A stretch of DNA of 64,000 bases from Streptomyces longispororuber. Lineage in GTDB: Bacteria; Actinomycetota; Actinomycetes; Streptomycetales; Streptomycetaceae. Shown here piece after piece: positions 54,143 through 63,732 of this stretch. A program made the translations under genes and the position numbers. The notes below the pieces were generated by a model. That model was given only the letters and a program-made list of their open reading frames with translations, had not been told where the DNA came from and did no database searches. The stretch lies in assembly GCF_014656095.1 (NCBI RefSeq), contig NZ_BNBT01000002.1, positions 1 to 64,000 of the forward strand, written 5' to 3'. How positions within the stretch are numbered: position 1 is the stretch's first letter; each line of letters starts with the position of its first letter.

Positions 54143-55801
54143 TCAGCGCGTCACGACGTGCCGTTCGTCGGGGACGCAGTGCGTCATGGTCAGGCCGTCG
54201 ACGTCCCGGGGCGGGTTGTCGCCCAGGTTGGCGAGGCGCTTGCGGTCCTCGTCGGTGAGGTCCTGGCCGGCCAGGGGTTCGAGGTGCGCCACGTCCCGCG
54301 GGCCGATGCCGAGGCCCTCGCCGATCTTCAGGCCGAGCTCGTTCTCCACCAGCAGGAAGTGCCACACCATCCGCTCCTGCACCGCGCGGTCGCACTGGCC
54401 CAGGAGGGTGACCAGGTTGTGCACGAGGTCGTCGCGCTCCCACTGCTCCATCAGCAGGTAGCGCTGCCCCGCCTGGAGGTAGTCGTTGGTGCGCGGGATG
54501 CGCTTGCGGGTGAGGCGGCCGTGGATCTCCGGGCCCTGTTCGTCATGGGTCGGGTACTGGGCCTCGCGCAGCCCCCCGGTGATCGAGGGCTCGTAGTTGA
54601 CGATCGGGTTCTCGCCCGCGCCGTCGACGTGGTACGTCATCTGTCCGTCGCGCTGGTTGGTGCGGACGTCGGCGTTCTTGGCCTGGTTGACCGGCAGTTG
54701 CAGGTAGTTCGGGCCGACCCGGTACCGCTGGGTGTCGCTGTAGGAGAAGGTGCGGCCGACGAGCATCTTGTCGTCGGAGAAGTCGAGCCCGTCCACCAGG
54801 ACGCCGGTGCCGAAGGAGATCTGCTCGTTCTCCGCGAAGTAGTTCCGCGGCATCCGGTCGAGCACCATCCGGCCCACCGGCTTGGGCGGGAACTCCTGCT
54901 CGGGCCAGGTCTTGGTGTCGTCCAGGGGGTCGAAGTCCAGCTCCGGGTGGTCGTGGTCCTCCATGACCTGGACCAGCAGCTCCCACTCCGGGTGGTCGCC
55001 GCGCTCGACGGCCTCGTACAGGTCCTTGGTGGCGTGTCCGAGGTTGTCGGCCTGCACGTTGGCGGCGTCCTCCTCGGTCATGCTGCGCACGCCCTGCTTG
55101 GGCATCCAGTGGTACTTGACCAGGAGGGTCTCGCCTTGGTCGTTGACCCACTTGTACGTGTTGACGCCGAAGCCCTGCATGTGGCGGTAGTCGGACGGGA
55201 TGCCGCGCGGGCTGAACAGGTTGACCAGCATGTGCATGCTCTCGGGCGTCTGCGACATGAAGTCGAAGATGCGGCGCGGCTGCTGCTCGAACGTCACCGG
55301 GTCCGGCTTGAGGGCGTGGATGACGTCCGGGAACTTGATCGCGTCCCGGATGAAGAAGACGCCCAGGTTGTTGCCGACGAGGTCCCAGTTGCCGTCCTCG
55401 GTGTAGAACTTCACGGCGAAGCCGCGCGGGTCCCGGGCCGCCTCCGAGGAGTCCCGGCCGCCGATCACGGTGGAGAACCGCACGGCCACGTCGGTGCGCT
55501 TGCCGCGCTCCTGGAAGAGCTTGGCGCGGGTGAAGCGGCTGATGGGCTCGTCGCCCCAGGCTCCGTACGCCTCGAAGTAGCCGTACGCGGTCACGCCGCG
55601 GGCGTGGACCACGCGCTCCGGGATGCGTTCGCGGTCGAAGTGACTGATCTTCTCGAGGAACTGGTAGTTCTCCAGCGTCGCCGGGCCGCGGGCGCCGACC
55701 GTGCGCTGGTTCTGGTTGTCGTAGACCGGGTGGCCCTGGCGGTTGGTGAGGACCTTCCGGTCGTCGTCCGGGGCGGGGCCCTTGCTCGATACGTCCGTCA
55801 C
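54143..55801 (-). CDS. katA: small-subunit catalase, 552 aa
   Basis: Monofunctional haem catalase without the C-terminal flavodoxin domain. Blocks: active His in [56 protein letters not shown], haem Tyr in [16 protein letters not shown]. The start is GTG 55801 with GGAGGAG upstream. An AT-richer segment at 55848-55872 (AAGAATGCGAATAATG) 50-70 bp upstream may hold its promoter or a peroxide-regulator site. It complements the large-subunit katE in the same window. Confidence 0.96.
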   Translation of the reverse strand: MTDVSSKGPAPDDDRKVLTNRQGHPVYDNQNQRTVGARGPATLENYQFLEKISHFDRERIPERVVHARGVTAYGYFEAYGAWGDEPISRFTRAKLFQERGKRTDVAVRFSTVIGGRDSSEAARDPRGFAVKFYTEDGNWDLVGNNLGVFFIRDAIKFPDVIHALKPDPVTFEQQPRRIFDFMSQTPESMHMLVNLFSPRGIPSDYRHMQGFGVNTYKWVNDQGETLLVKYHWMPKQGVRSMTEEDAANVQADNLGHATKDLYEAVERGDHPEWELLVQVMEDHDHPELDFDPLDDTKTWPEQEFPPKPVGRMVLDRMPRNYFAENEQISFGTGVLVDGLDFSDDKMLVGRTFSYSDTQRYRVGPNYLQLPVNQAKNADVRTNQRDGQMTYHVDGAGENPIVNYEPSITGGLREAQYPTHDEQGPEIHGRLTRKRIPRTNDYLQAGQRYLLMEQWERDDLVHNLVTLLGQCDRAVQERMVWHFLLVENELGLKIGEGLGIGPRDVAHLEPLAGQDLTDEDRKRLANLGDNPPRDVDGLTMTHCVPDERHVVTR

Positions 55802-56439
55802 GTGCGTCGACTCCTCCGACTGAGATGTTCGCTTTCACCGCTCTGCACAAGAATGCGAATAATGTCCTTCCCGTCGCATCCGGCCGTGATACCGGAAAGC
55901 AGCCGATCAGCTCTCGTCGCCCGGGTCACCCGGTGGCGGGGGCGTGAAACGGGTGGGGCGCGAACATTCGGTTCCGGCCGCCCCTCCCCGTGCGGGCGCG
56001 CCCCCGCGTCGCCTCCGCGTGCGGGCGCGCCCCCGCGTCACCTCCCCGTGCGGACGCGCCCCGCCTCGCCGTACGGCCTGCCCCCCGCGGGCCGGGCGCG
56101 AGGCCGGCCCGTCGGGACGTCCGCGCGGTCCGGTTCGCCCGTCCGGTCTACTCGGGCCGCACCGGGGCGCCGCCCGGTCCCGGCCGTGGTGTCGGCGCGC
56201 TCCGGCCCCGGGGTTCTCCTGATCAGCCGGGTCCTGGGTGGCGCGCGCCGGGGAGCGGGCCCGTCGGGCAAGGCGGTGTGCGCGCCCCGCCCCGGCTCGA
56301 CGCGAGCGTGATTGAGCGCCCCGCCAGGGGAAACTCGTAGGACCATCAGCCCGTCCGCGAGGCCGGTCCCCCAAGGTCAGTCCCTGGGGCCGCCCCGAGG
56401 TACGCACAAGGGCCGTCAGCCCGTCCCGGAAGGAGGCCG
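55802..56439. repeat. 638-bp gap with 28/30-bp tandem repeats
   Basis: CGTGCGG(G/A)CGCGCCCC units at 55989, 56017 and 56047 form an imperfect tandem array. All long frames across this gap are Arg/Pro/Gly-rich shadows. The catalase promoter is at the left end and the four-gene-operon promoter at the right; neither is clear. Confidence 0.6.
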
Positions 56440-56694
56440 ATGAGTACGCCACCCAACGACCCGACGCCGCCGAGCCCCACCCCGGCACCCGGTCCGACGC
56501 CTCCACCGCCCGGACCGGCGCCGGGCCCCGTGCCCGCCCCCGGTCCCGACCCCGTCCCGCCGGCGCCGCCGCGGCCCGGGCCCGACCCGGTGCCCCCGAC
56601 GCCCCGGCCCGATCCGTATCCCGAGCCGGGACCGGCGCCCGGACCCGTCCCGGGGTCCGCGTCCGGCACCCCGGCGACCACGGAGGAGCAGTGA
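56440..56694 (+). CDS. proline-rich small protein, 84 aa
   Basis: About half of the residues are proline, in PxP and PGPxP units (TPAPGPTPPPPGPAPG, then DPVPPAPPRPGPDPVP), forming an extended polyproline-type chain with no signal peptide or membrane helix. AAGGAGG is 3-4 bases before ATG 56440. Its GTGA overlap with the next gene argues that it is truly translated. Role unknown; it may be a tether or scaffold. Confidence 0.65.
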   Translation: MSTPPNDPTPPSPTPAPGPTPPPPGPAPGPVPAPGPDPVPPAPPRPGPDPVPPTPRPDPYPEPGPAPGPVPGSASGTPATTEEQ

Positions 56695-57458
56695 CACACC
56701 ACTCGGAGGACGCCGTGCGCGACGCGCCGGGCGACGTCCCGGACCTGCGCGCGGTGACGGCACCGCTGTCCGAGGCGAGCCACCGGCACGAACGGCCCCC
56801 CTCGGAGCTCCCGCCCGACCGCAACCAGGCCATCCTGGAGGCCACCAAGCAGGTCGCCGCCCTCCTCAAGCGGCACGAGCACGACTTCGCCCTCGCGGGC
56901 AGCGTGGCCGTCTACGCGCACGGCGGCACGGGCAACCTCCAGCACGACGCCGACTTCTGCATCAAGCCGGAGGACGCCGAAACCGTCACCGCCACGCTTG
57001 CGGGGGCCGGCCTGAAGGTCTACACGCCGCCCGAGGACTGGCTCCTGAAGGCCAAGTGCCTGGGGCAGGACATCGACCTCATCTTCCGCCTGGCCGGCGA
57101 GCCGGTCTCCTCGGACCTCCTGGGCAGGGCCCACGAGCTGGCCGTGGACTCGGTGGCCATGCCCGTCCTCGCCCCGACCGACCTGCTGCGCAGTCTGCTC
57201 GGCGCCTTCTCCGAGCACCACTGCGACTTCGGCGCCGTCCTGCCGATCGCGCGGCTGCTGCGCGAGAAGGTCGACTGGGACCTCATCCGCCGCGAGTGGG
57301 GCGAGCAGCCCATGCCGGCCGCGTTCCTGTTCCTGCTGGAGCGGCTGGAGATCATCGCACCGCGGACGGAGCCGGTCCCCGCGCGGACGGGGCCCTCGCG
57401 GGCACCGTCCGGGGGGACACCACCGCCCGCGGGCCCACCACCGGGAGGACACCGATGA
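56691..57458 (+). CDS. nucleotidyltransferase (Pol-beta superfamily) protein, 255 aa
   Basis: Core motif FALAGSVAVYAHGGTGNLQH, then DADFCIKPEDAE, gives the GS...DxD metal/nucleotide site, with DIDLIFRL as the third acidic strand. An N-terminal extension of 45 residues and a Pro-rich C-terminus flank it. Resembles uncharacterised MNT/aminoglycoside-nucleotidyltransferase-type proteins. GTG 56691 overlaps the previous stop; its own stop overlaps the next ATG. Target (small molecule, RNA or protein) unknown. Confidence 0.8.
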   Translation: MTHHSEDAVRDAPGDVPDLRAVTAPLSEASHRHERPPSELPPDRNQAILEATKQVAALLKRHEHDFALAGSVAVYAHGGTGNLQHDADFCIKPEDAETVTATLAGAGLKVYTPPEDWLLKAKCLGQDIDLIFRLAGEPVSSDLLGRAHELAVDSVAMPVLAPTDLLRSLLGAFSEHHCDFGAVLPIARLLREKVDWDLIRREWGEQPMPAAFLFLLERLEIIAPRTEPVPARTGPSRAPSGGTPPPAGPPPGGHR

Positions 57459-57766
57459 CCGGCCACGACACTGCGCGACAGCACACGCAGAACGCGGGCA
57501 ACACGCAGGGCGGCCCGAGCGAGCAGAACACCGAGTACCGCATCGCCCACCTGCGCGAGCGGCTCGCGGCGGAGGAGCCGGCCGAACTCGGCGTACGCGT
57601 CGAGGCGCGCGGCGCCTGCGTGGTGGTCACCGGGACCGTGCCCACCACCCACTGCCGCGAGGAGCTGCTGCGCACCGTGAACGAGGAACTGGCCGGTCTG
57701 ACCGTCCGGTACGACGTCATCGTGGCCGGGACAGCGGCCCCCGACCACCCGGAGGAAGTGTCATGA
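57455..57766 (+). CDS. BON-domain-like small protein, 103 aa
   Basis: Residues about 25-95 (YRIAHLRERLAAEEPAELGV, then EARGACVVVTGTVPTTHCRE, then ELLRTVNEELAG) have the alpha-beta pattern of a BON domain, which usually binds lipids or surfaces. No signal peptide is seen. ATGA overlaps on both sides show tight translational coupling with the nucleotidyltransferase and phosphoesterase genes. Confidence 0.75.
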   Translation: MTGHDTARQHTQNAGNTQGGPSEQNTEYRIAHLRERLAAEEPAELGVRVEARGACVVVTGTVPTTHCREELLRTVNEELAGLTVRYDVIVAGTAAPDHPEEVS

Positions 57767-58518
57767 TCCGCGTCGCCGCCGTGGGGGACATCCACCTCGG
57801 ACCCGACAGCGCGGGCCTCCTCAGGCCCGCCTTCGACACCCTGCCCGACTGCGCCGACCTGCTGCTGCTCGCCGGGGACCTGACCCGGCACGGCACCGTG
57901 GAGGAGGCCCGGGTGGTCGCCGATGAGGTGTCCGGGCTCGCCGTGCCCGTCGTCGCCGTGCTCGGCAACCACGACCACCACGACGAGCGGCCGGAGGAGG
58001 TCACCGCCGTGCTGCGGGAGGCGGGCGTGCACGTGCTCGAAGGGCAGGCCACGGTCCTGGAGGTCGGCGGCGAGCGCGTGGGCGTCGCCGGCACCAAGGG
58101 CTTCGGCGGCGGGTTCGTGGGGCGCAGCGGCAGCGAGTTCGGCGAGCGGATGATGAAGGACTTCATCCGGTACACCCGGCGCTGCGCCGACGGCCTGCGG
58201 GCCTCCCTGGAGGAGCTGGCCGAGGAGGGGTGCGGGACCCGCGTCGCGCTGACGCACTTCTCCCCCGTGCCGGACACGCTCGCCGGCGAGCCCCCGGAGA
58301 TCTATCCGTTTCTCGGCAGCTACCTGCTGGCCGAGGCCATCGACACGGCGGGCGCGGACCTCGCCCTCCACGGCCACGCCCACGCGGGCACCGAGCACGG
58401 CATGACCAGCGGCGGCGTACCGGTCCGCAACGTGGCGCAGCCCGTCATCCGCCGGGCGTTCAACGTGTACCACCTGAACGCCCAGGACCGGCAGAAGGAC
58501 CTCCAAAGGGTCCCCTGA
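57763..58518 (+). CDS. calcineurin-type metallophosphoesterase, 251 aa
   Basis: All dimetal motifs are present: GDIHLG, LLAGDLTRHG, LGNHDHHDE, LTHFSP and HGHAHAG. Length fits small bacterial phosphoesterases of the YfcE/Icc type. As last member of a coupled four-gene operon that also encodes a nucleotidyltransferase, it could reverse or process the nucleotidyl modification; this is inference. The following 259 bp contain no gene. Confidence 0.9.
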   Translation: MIRVAAVGDIHLGPDSAGLLRPAFDTLPDCADLLLLAGDLTRHGTVEEARVVADEVSGLAVPVVAVLGNHDHHDERPEEVTAVLREAGVHVLEGQATVLEVGGERVGVAGTKGFGGGFVGRSGSEFGERMMKDFIRYTRRCADGLRASLEELAEEGCGTRVALTHFSPVPDTLAGEPPEIYPFLGSYLLAEAIDTAGADLALHGHAHAGTEHGMTSGGVPVRNVAQPVIRRAFNVYHLNAQDRQKDLQRVP

Positions 58519-58777
58519 CCGGCGGGACCTGCGGCGGCTCAGCGACGGCGGCGGTCGACAGCGGCGGCTTCGCGCGGCTCTCCGAGAGGGCCTGCACGCC
58601 GGGGCGCCACTGCGCCGCCGCCGTCGTCCTCACGGCGTCGGCCTCCGCGGCTTCCTTGCCCCAGCGCACCGGGGCAACTGCCGGTCAGCCGCGTGCGAGT
58701 GACCGTCCCCCGGGCGGGGGTCGTCCGGCCCGGCACGGGGCGGGGCACCGCAGGGAGTACGCGTGCAGCGCCGCCGG

Positions 58778-61378
58778 TCAGGAGAGCAGTTCGACGTAGC
58801 CGTCGGTGCCGTGGACGCGGATGCGTTGGCCGTCCTCGATGAGGTGGGTGGCCCGGTCCACCCCCACGACCGCCGGCAGGCCGTACTCCCGGGCGATGAC
58901 CGCGCCGTGGGTCATCAGGCCGCCCACCTCCGTCACCAGGCCCGCGATGCCGACGAAGAGGGGCGACCAGCTCGGGTCCGTGTAGGCCGTGACCAGGATG
59001 TCGCCCTCTTCGAGGTCGGCCTGCGCGATGTCCAGGATCACGCGGGCCCGCCCTTCGACGGTCCCGGCGGAGACCGGCAGGCCCAAAAGGGCGCCTGCCG
59101 GGGCGTCGTCGCGCCGGTACGCCCCGTTGAGGGCCTCACCGTCGGAGGTGAGCACCCGGGGCGGGGTCAGCGCCCGGTACGCGCGGTACGCGTCCTTGCG
59201 CTGCCGGATCAGCTCGGCGTCCGCCCGGTGCGAGCGCGCGGCCTCGTGCAGTTCCTCGAAGGTGAGGTAGTAGGCGTCCTCCCGCTCGGCGAGCACGCCG
59301 GCGCGCACGAGCCGTTCGGCCTCGGCGAGCAGGGCCCGCCTGTAGACGAAGTAGCGGCTGACGATGCCGTACTTCGGGTACTCCCGGTAGCCGATGAAGG
59401 TGCGCACCCGGTCGATCATCCGCCGGGTCTCGGCGGCCTTCCGCTCCCCGTCCGGCAGGGCCCGCAGGCGCGACAGCACGTCCTGTTCCTTCCGCAGCGC
59501 CTTCTGCCGGCCCTCCTCGAAGCGCCGCGCGGCGGCGCCCGGCGGGAAGTTGCGGACGTTGTCGAGGATCGCGGGCACGAGGGCGGCGGGCTGTTCCCGC
59601 CAGCGCGGCCGCGTGATGTCGATCTCGCCGACGCAGCGCATCCCGTAGCGGTCGAGGTAGCTTTCGACGGCGCCGCGCGCTTCGGATCCGCCCGGGACCT
59701 TCGCCAGGTCGTCGAGGAAGTCGTCGTCCTCGACGCCCTGCAGGAACGCCACCACCTCCGGATGCGGGCGGACGGCGTCCGCGACGTCCATCAGCGCCAG
59801 TCCCATCTCCGAGGTGATGTTGCCGGGGGAGGACAGCGTGAGCGTGTCGGCCGCGTTCTTCTCCCCCAGCCAGTCCCGCACGTGGTCGTTGAGCCACCAG
59901 GTGGCCTCCATGCCCGCCATGATCACCTGCATGCTCAGCGGGTCGCTCAGGACGCGCTTGTGCTCCTCGAAGGCGCCCAGCAGGAAGTCGAACAGCTCCG
60001 GTCCTGTCTTCGTACGGATGTCGCGCTCCAGCGCGGCGACGGACGCCTCGCTGCGCTGGACCAGCTCGGTGACCAGGGCCGGGTCGGTGTCGATCGGGGC
60101 GGGCGCGCCGCCTCCGGCCGGTGGTCCGCCGGGTCCCGTGCCGGGCAGCGACGGGACGAAGTCGCCGCGGGCGAGGAGCGTCCGCAGCGCGTCCGTGATC
60201 AGCGGTTCGCCGCGCCCGATCATGTCCAGGAGGGCGTCGCGGCTCGCGGGTGCGGCCAGGCGCGCGGTGACGTCCACGAAGAGCCGCCCGCCGGCCTCGT
60301 GCATCGGCACCATGGCCGTCTTCCGCCACAGGGAGAGGCCGAGGGGCTTCATGGCGTCGGTCATCATCTGCTGGTGCCCGACGGAGACGTAGACGCGGTT
60401 CTCCCGGTCGTCGGCCTCGGGGACGGGGAACAGCGTGGTGACGGGCCGGCTCTGCACGATGTGGAAGTCGTCGCCGTCCAGGCACCACTCGATGTCCTGG
60501 GGGCGGCCGAAGTGCGCCTCGATCCGCCGCCCGAGCCGTACGAGCCGCAGGACCTGGGCGTCGGTCAGCGCCGGCTGCTCCTGCTGCCCCGCGTCGACGG
60601 CGACGTCCCGCGTGCCGCCGGTCGGCAGGGCGTGGACGGCGCGCTGCTTGGCGACGATCGTCTTGTCGACGATCTCGCCGTCCCGCACCGTGTAGACGTC
60701 CGGGTTCACCAGTCCGGAGACCAGCGCCTCGCCAAGGCCGAACCCGGCGTCGACGGTGGCGGTCTTCCGGTGGCCCGTGACGGGGTCGGCCGTGAACAGG
60801 ATGCCGGACGCCGCCGGGAACACCATCCGCTGCACGACCACGGCCATGCGGACGGCACGGTGGTCGATGCCCTGCCGGAGCCGGTAGGTGACGGCCCGTT
60901 CGGTGAACAGCGAGGCCCAGCACCGGCTCACGTGCTCCAGGACCGCCGCAGGACCGACGACGTTCAGGTACGTGTCCTGCTGGCCGGCGAAGGAGGCCGT
61001 CGGCAGGTCCTCCGCCGTCGCGCTGGAGCGGACGGCGTAGGCGGCGTGCTCCCCGAACCGGGTGAGGGCGCGGGTGACCGCCTCCACGACGCCGTCCGGT
61101 ACGGCGGCCTCCTCGACGGCACGGCGGAGCCGGGCACTGAGCGTGCGGATTGTCTCCCGGTCGTCCGGGTCGACCCGCGCCAGCTCGTCGATCTGCTCGT
61201 CGAGCACCGGCACGTGCGCCACGGCCTGCCGGAAGGCGTCCGTCGTCACGCAGAAGCCGGCCGGGACCCGGATCCCCTCGATCCGCGACAGTTCACCGAG
61301 GTGTGCCGCCTTGCCGCCGACCACCGCGACGTGGGTCCCGGCGACCTCCCCGAGGTCCACCACGTACCGCTCGTTCAT
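58778..61378 (-). CDS. rph: rifamycin phosphotransferase (PEP-synthase-like), 866 aa
   Basis: Dikinase that phosphorylates and inactivates rifamycins. ATP-grasp domain (residues about 1-315: VVGGKAAHLGELSRIEGIRV, YAVRSSATAEDLPTASFAGQ, DIEWCLDGDDFHIVQSRPVT). The central antibiotic-binding domain includes VSVGHQQMMTDAMKPLGLSL. The C-terminal swivelling His domain is GGLMTHGAVIAREYGLPAVV with the catalytic His at about 824. Total length matches known Rph enzymes (about 865). GGGAGG precedes ATG 61378. A rifamycin-associated element lies 120 bp upstream, so rifamycin-inducible expression is likely. Confidence 0.93.
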   Translation of the reverse strand: MNERYVVDLGEVAGTHVAVVGGKAAHLGELSRIEGIRVPAGFCVTTDAFRQAVAHVPVLDEQIDELARVDPDDRETIRTLSARLRRAVEEAAVPDGVVEAVTRALTRFGEHAAYAVRSSATAEDLPTASFAGQQDTYLNVVGPAAVLEHVSRCWASLFTERAVTYRLRQGIDHRAVRMAVVVQRMVFPAASGILFTADPVTGHRKTATVDAGFGLGEALVSGLVNPDVYTVRDGEIVDKTIVAKQRAVHALPTGGTRDVAVDAGQQEQPALTDAQVLRLVRLGRRIEAHFGRPQDIEWCLDGDDFHIVQSRPVTTLFPVPEADDRENRVYVSVGHQQMMTDAMKPLGLSLWRKTAMVPMHEAGGRLFVDVTARLAAPASRDALLDMIGRGEPLITDALRTLLARGDFVPSLPGTGPGGPPAGGGAPAPIDTDPALVTELVQRSEASVAALERDIRTKTGPELFDFLLGAFEEHKRVLSDPLSMQVIMAGMEATWWLNDHVRDWLGEKNAADTLTLSSPGNITSEMGLALMDVADAVRPHPEVVAFLQGVEDDDFLDDLAKVPGGSEARGAVESYLDRYGMRCVGEIDITRPRWREQPAALVPAILDNVRNFPPGAAARRFEEGRQKALRKEQDVLSRLRALPDGERKAAETRRMIDRVRTFIGYREYPKYGIVSRYFVYRRALLAEAERLVRAGVLAEREDAYYLTFEELHEAARSHRADAELIRQRKDAYRAYRALTPPRVLTSDGEALNGAYRRDDAPAGALLGLPVSAGTVEGRARVILDIAQADLEEGDILVTAYTDPSWSPLFVGIAGLVTEVGGLMTHGAVIAREYGLPAVVGVDRATHLIEDGQRIRVHGTDGYVELLS

Positions 61379-61497
61379 CGCGCCGCCTCCCAGGACCACC
61401 GCACCGCCACTCCCCCACACGTCGTCCACCGCACGCACGTTCGCGCCCCTCATTTCCGCAGGTTGCCGGGTAAGGTCGCCGATTCTCCGTCCTGCCG

Positions 61498-61519
61498 GGG
61501 GCCTTGTGGCAAGCCCCCT
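61498..61519 (-). promoter_or_regulatory. rifamycin-associated element (RAE)
   Basis: On the minus strand it reads GGGGCTTGCCACAAGGCCCC, the inverted-repeat RAE that I remember as GGGGCTTGCGGCAAGGCCCC upstream of rifamycin resistance genes in actinobacteria. It sits 120 bp before the rph start in the correct orientation. Confidence 0.85.
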
Positions 61520-61835
61520 GGTGCGCTATAAGTTGAGAGAGGCAGGGAGAGGGTTCTCCTTGCCCTTCTTGTTTTCCGGGGCCCTTCGTGTTTTCCGGGG
61601 GCTCCCGCTCCGGCCTTGCCGACGTCCACCTCAGAGCGGAGAAGGCCGAGGAACACGGAGCGGGCGCGGCAGACGGTTCGCAGGGCATGAATTCCGCCCA
61701 GCCGCAACCTCCCAAAGGACACGAAGTCCCGCGATATGCAAATTCCCTCGAAGGCACGGAATTGTTCAGTTCGCAATTGCGGCGGGGGGCATACAGCCCG
61801 CGTGGACGCAAGAGCCTTGCGGAGAAATTCTGAGC

Positions 61836-61864
61836 TTGACGGTGTTGTTGAATGTGCTTATGGT
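61836..61864 (+). promoter_or_regulatory. vegetative promoter of the DHA2 exporter gene
   Basis: TTGACG (61836-61841), a 17-nt spacer and TATGGT (61859-61864) form a good HrdB-type promoter with a start near 61870, about 37 nt before the ATG at 61907. In the 528-bp rph/exporter gap (61379-61906) the short element TGTTTTCCGGGG also occurs twice (61570-61600); no gene is supported there. Confidence 0.75.
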
Positions 61865-61906
61865 CCAGCCGTTCAGATTTCCGTCGCCCGTTATTCGAAG
61901 GTGTTC

Positions 61907-63484
61907 ATGACCACGTCGCCGACGTTGCCGAAGTCTCGGCAGCGGTTGATTCTTGCCGTTCTGATGTTGTGTTCGCTGCTGATCTGGCTGGACAACACCG
62001 TCCTGAGCACCACGCTGGAGACCCTCGCGGACCCCGACCGCGGCCTGGGGGCCGATCCCGGTGAGCTGCAATGGGCGACCGGTTCGTACACGCTGGCCTT
62101 CGCCACCCTGATGTTCACCGCGGGCGCGTTGGGCGATCGGTTCGGTCACCGGACCGTGTTCTCCGGGGGGCTGGTCGTTTTCGCCGGGTCGTCGCTGTGG
62201 GCGGCGTACGCGAGCGGCGCGGGCCAGCTCATCGCGGCGCGGGCCGCGATGGGGGTGGGCAGCGCGCTGATCACACCCGCCATGATGGCCATCCTCATGT
62301 GGACCTTCACCGGCCCCGCGCGCGCTGCCGCGATCGGTATCTTCTCGACGTCGGCCGGTGTCGGAATGGCTGCCGGTCCGGTGCTGGCGGGATTCCTGCT
62401 CGACCATTTCTGGTGGGGGTCGGTCTTCCTGATCAATGTCCCGGTCACGGCATTGGCGCTGATCGGGCTCGCCGTGCTCGTTCCAAATTTCCGCAGCCCC
62501 GCCCGGCGGCCCCTGGATCCCGCCGGAATGCTGCTGTCGATCGGTGGGCTCGTGGCGCTGGCCTACGGGCTGATCCGGGCGGGGCAGGTGGCGGCGTGGG
62601 GGCGTACCGACGTCTGGGCGCCGATCGTCGCCGGTCTGCTCCTGCTGGCCGCTTTCGTCCTCGTCGAACTGCGCGTCAAGGTGCCCAGCTTCGATCCGCG
62701 ACTGCTGGCGCGACGCGCGTTCGGTGGCGGCAACGTGGCGCTCGGACTGCTGCTCTTCGGCGTGGCCGCCATCACCTTCTACAGCGCGTTCTACCTGCAG
62801 GGCGCGCTCGGGTTCTCACCGATGAAGGCGGGTCTGGCCAATGTCCCGACCGCGGTGGGCGCGCTCGCGGGGGCGCCCCTCGCCTCGCGCCTGGTGCGCC
62901 GCCTGCCGCTCCGCGTGGTCACCGTGCCGGCCTTCACCGTGGCAGCGCTGAGCATGGGCGGGTACGTCCTCCTGGGGCTCGACACCTCGCTCGTCTGGAT
63001 CGAGGTCCTGTTGTTGGTGCAGGGGCTCTCGATCGGCATGGTGATCGGGCCCGTCACGGCCGCGCTGGTCAGTGACCTGCCCTTGGACCGGGCCGGTGCG
63101 GGATCGGCCGTCACCAACACCGTGCGTCAGACCGGCAGTGTCATCGGCATCGCGGTGGGCGGCACGATCATGTCGATCGTGTACCGGCGTGCGATCGAGC
63201 CGTCCCTGGAGGGTGCGCCCGGTCCGGTACGGGAGCAGGCGCGGGTCTCCGCCGAACAGGCCCGTCACGTCGCCGACGTGACGCACCGGCCCGCTCTCGC
63301 TCAGGCCGCCGACGACGCGTTCCTCCATGCCATGCACATCGGGGCGGGCTGGATCGCGGGCATCGCACTCGTCGGAGCTGTCGTGCTGTTCTTCGCCTTG
63401 CCCGCTGCCGGGGAGGAGAAGGGTTCGACAGCCGAGCCGGACCGCGAAGCGGCCCGCACCTCCACGTCCCGGTCCACCGCTTGA
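61907..63484 (+). CDS. DHA2-type MFS drug exporter, 525 aa
   Basis: Fourteen-helix EmrB/QacA-like transporter: LMLCSLLIWLDNTVLSTTLE in helix 1, QWATGSYTLAFATLMFTAGA, motif A LGDRFGHRTVFSGG, and motif C region GVGMAAGPVLAGFLLDHFWW. ATG 61907 follows GAAGGTG; an open extension upstream (from 61736) contains the promoter and is rejected. It is divergent from rph, so it may export the same class of drug, but the RAE faces rph and no second element is seen on this side. Confidence 0.92.
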   Translation: MTTSPTLPKSRQRLILAVLMLCSLLIWLDNTVLSTTLETLADPDRGLGADPGELQWATGSYTLAFATLMFTAGALGDRFGHRTVFSGGLVVFAGSSLWAAYASGAGQLIAARAAMGVGSALITPAMMAILMWTFTGPARAAAIGIFSTSAGVGMAAGPVLAGFLLDHFWWGSVFLINVPVTALALIGLAVLVPNFRSPARRPLDPAGMLLSIGGLVALAYGLIRAGQVAAWGRTDVWAPIVAGLLLLAAFVLVELRVKVPSFDPRLLARRAFGGGNVALGLLLFGVAAITFYSAFYLQGALGFSPMKAGLANVPTAVGALAGAPLASRLVRRLPLRVVTVPAFTVAALSMGGYVLLGLDTSLVWIEVLLLVQGLSIGMVIGPVTAALVSDLPLDRAGAGSAVTNTVRQTGSVIGIAVGGTIMSIVYRRAIEPSLEGAPGPVREQARVSAEQARHVADVTHRPALAQAADDAFLHAMHIGAGWIAGIALVGAVVLFFALPAAGEEKGSTAEPDREAARTSTSRSTA

Positions 63485-63647
63485 CGGGGCGCTCATCACG
63501 GTGGCGGAGAGGGTGGAGTGCCGCCAGGGCTCAGGTGAGGTGACGGGAAGTCGCGCCTGCGTCACGTGACACGTTGACCTGCCGACGCCACCACGGTTGC
63601 ATGCCTGATGGCCCTTCAGGGGGAGAGCCGGAGGAGGGCCGTCACTC

Positions 63648-63717
63648 ATCTGCCGTGACTGATCCGTCGTGGCTGATCTGCCGTAGCGCATCCGTCGTAG
63701 CTCACCTGTCGTGAATC
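63648..63717 (+). repeat. 5-unit 14-bp array (ATCTGCCGTGACTG type)
   Basis: Units at 63648, 63662, 63676, 63690 and 63704 (ATCTGCCGTGACTG, ATCCGTCGTGGCTG, ATCTGCCGTAGCGC, ATCCGTCGTAGCTC, ACCTGTCGTGAATC), ending next to the RBS of the following gene. Same period and core as 17949-18032. Confidence 0.9.
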
Positions 63718-63732
63718 ATCTGGGGGAAAATC

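Noticed and set aside
55907..56869. Long minus-strand frame (about 320 codons) between catalase and the four-gene operon
   Set aside because: The translation is Arg/Gly/Pro-rich, contains the tandem repeats and lies antisense to the coupled operon; no RBS.
61736..61906. N-terminal extension of the DHA2 exporter
   Set aside because: It contains the promoter TTGACG-N17-TATGGT and ATG 61907 has its own RBS and directly precedes helix 1.
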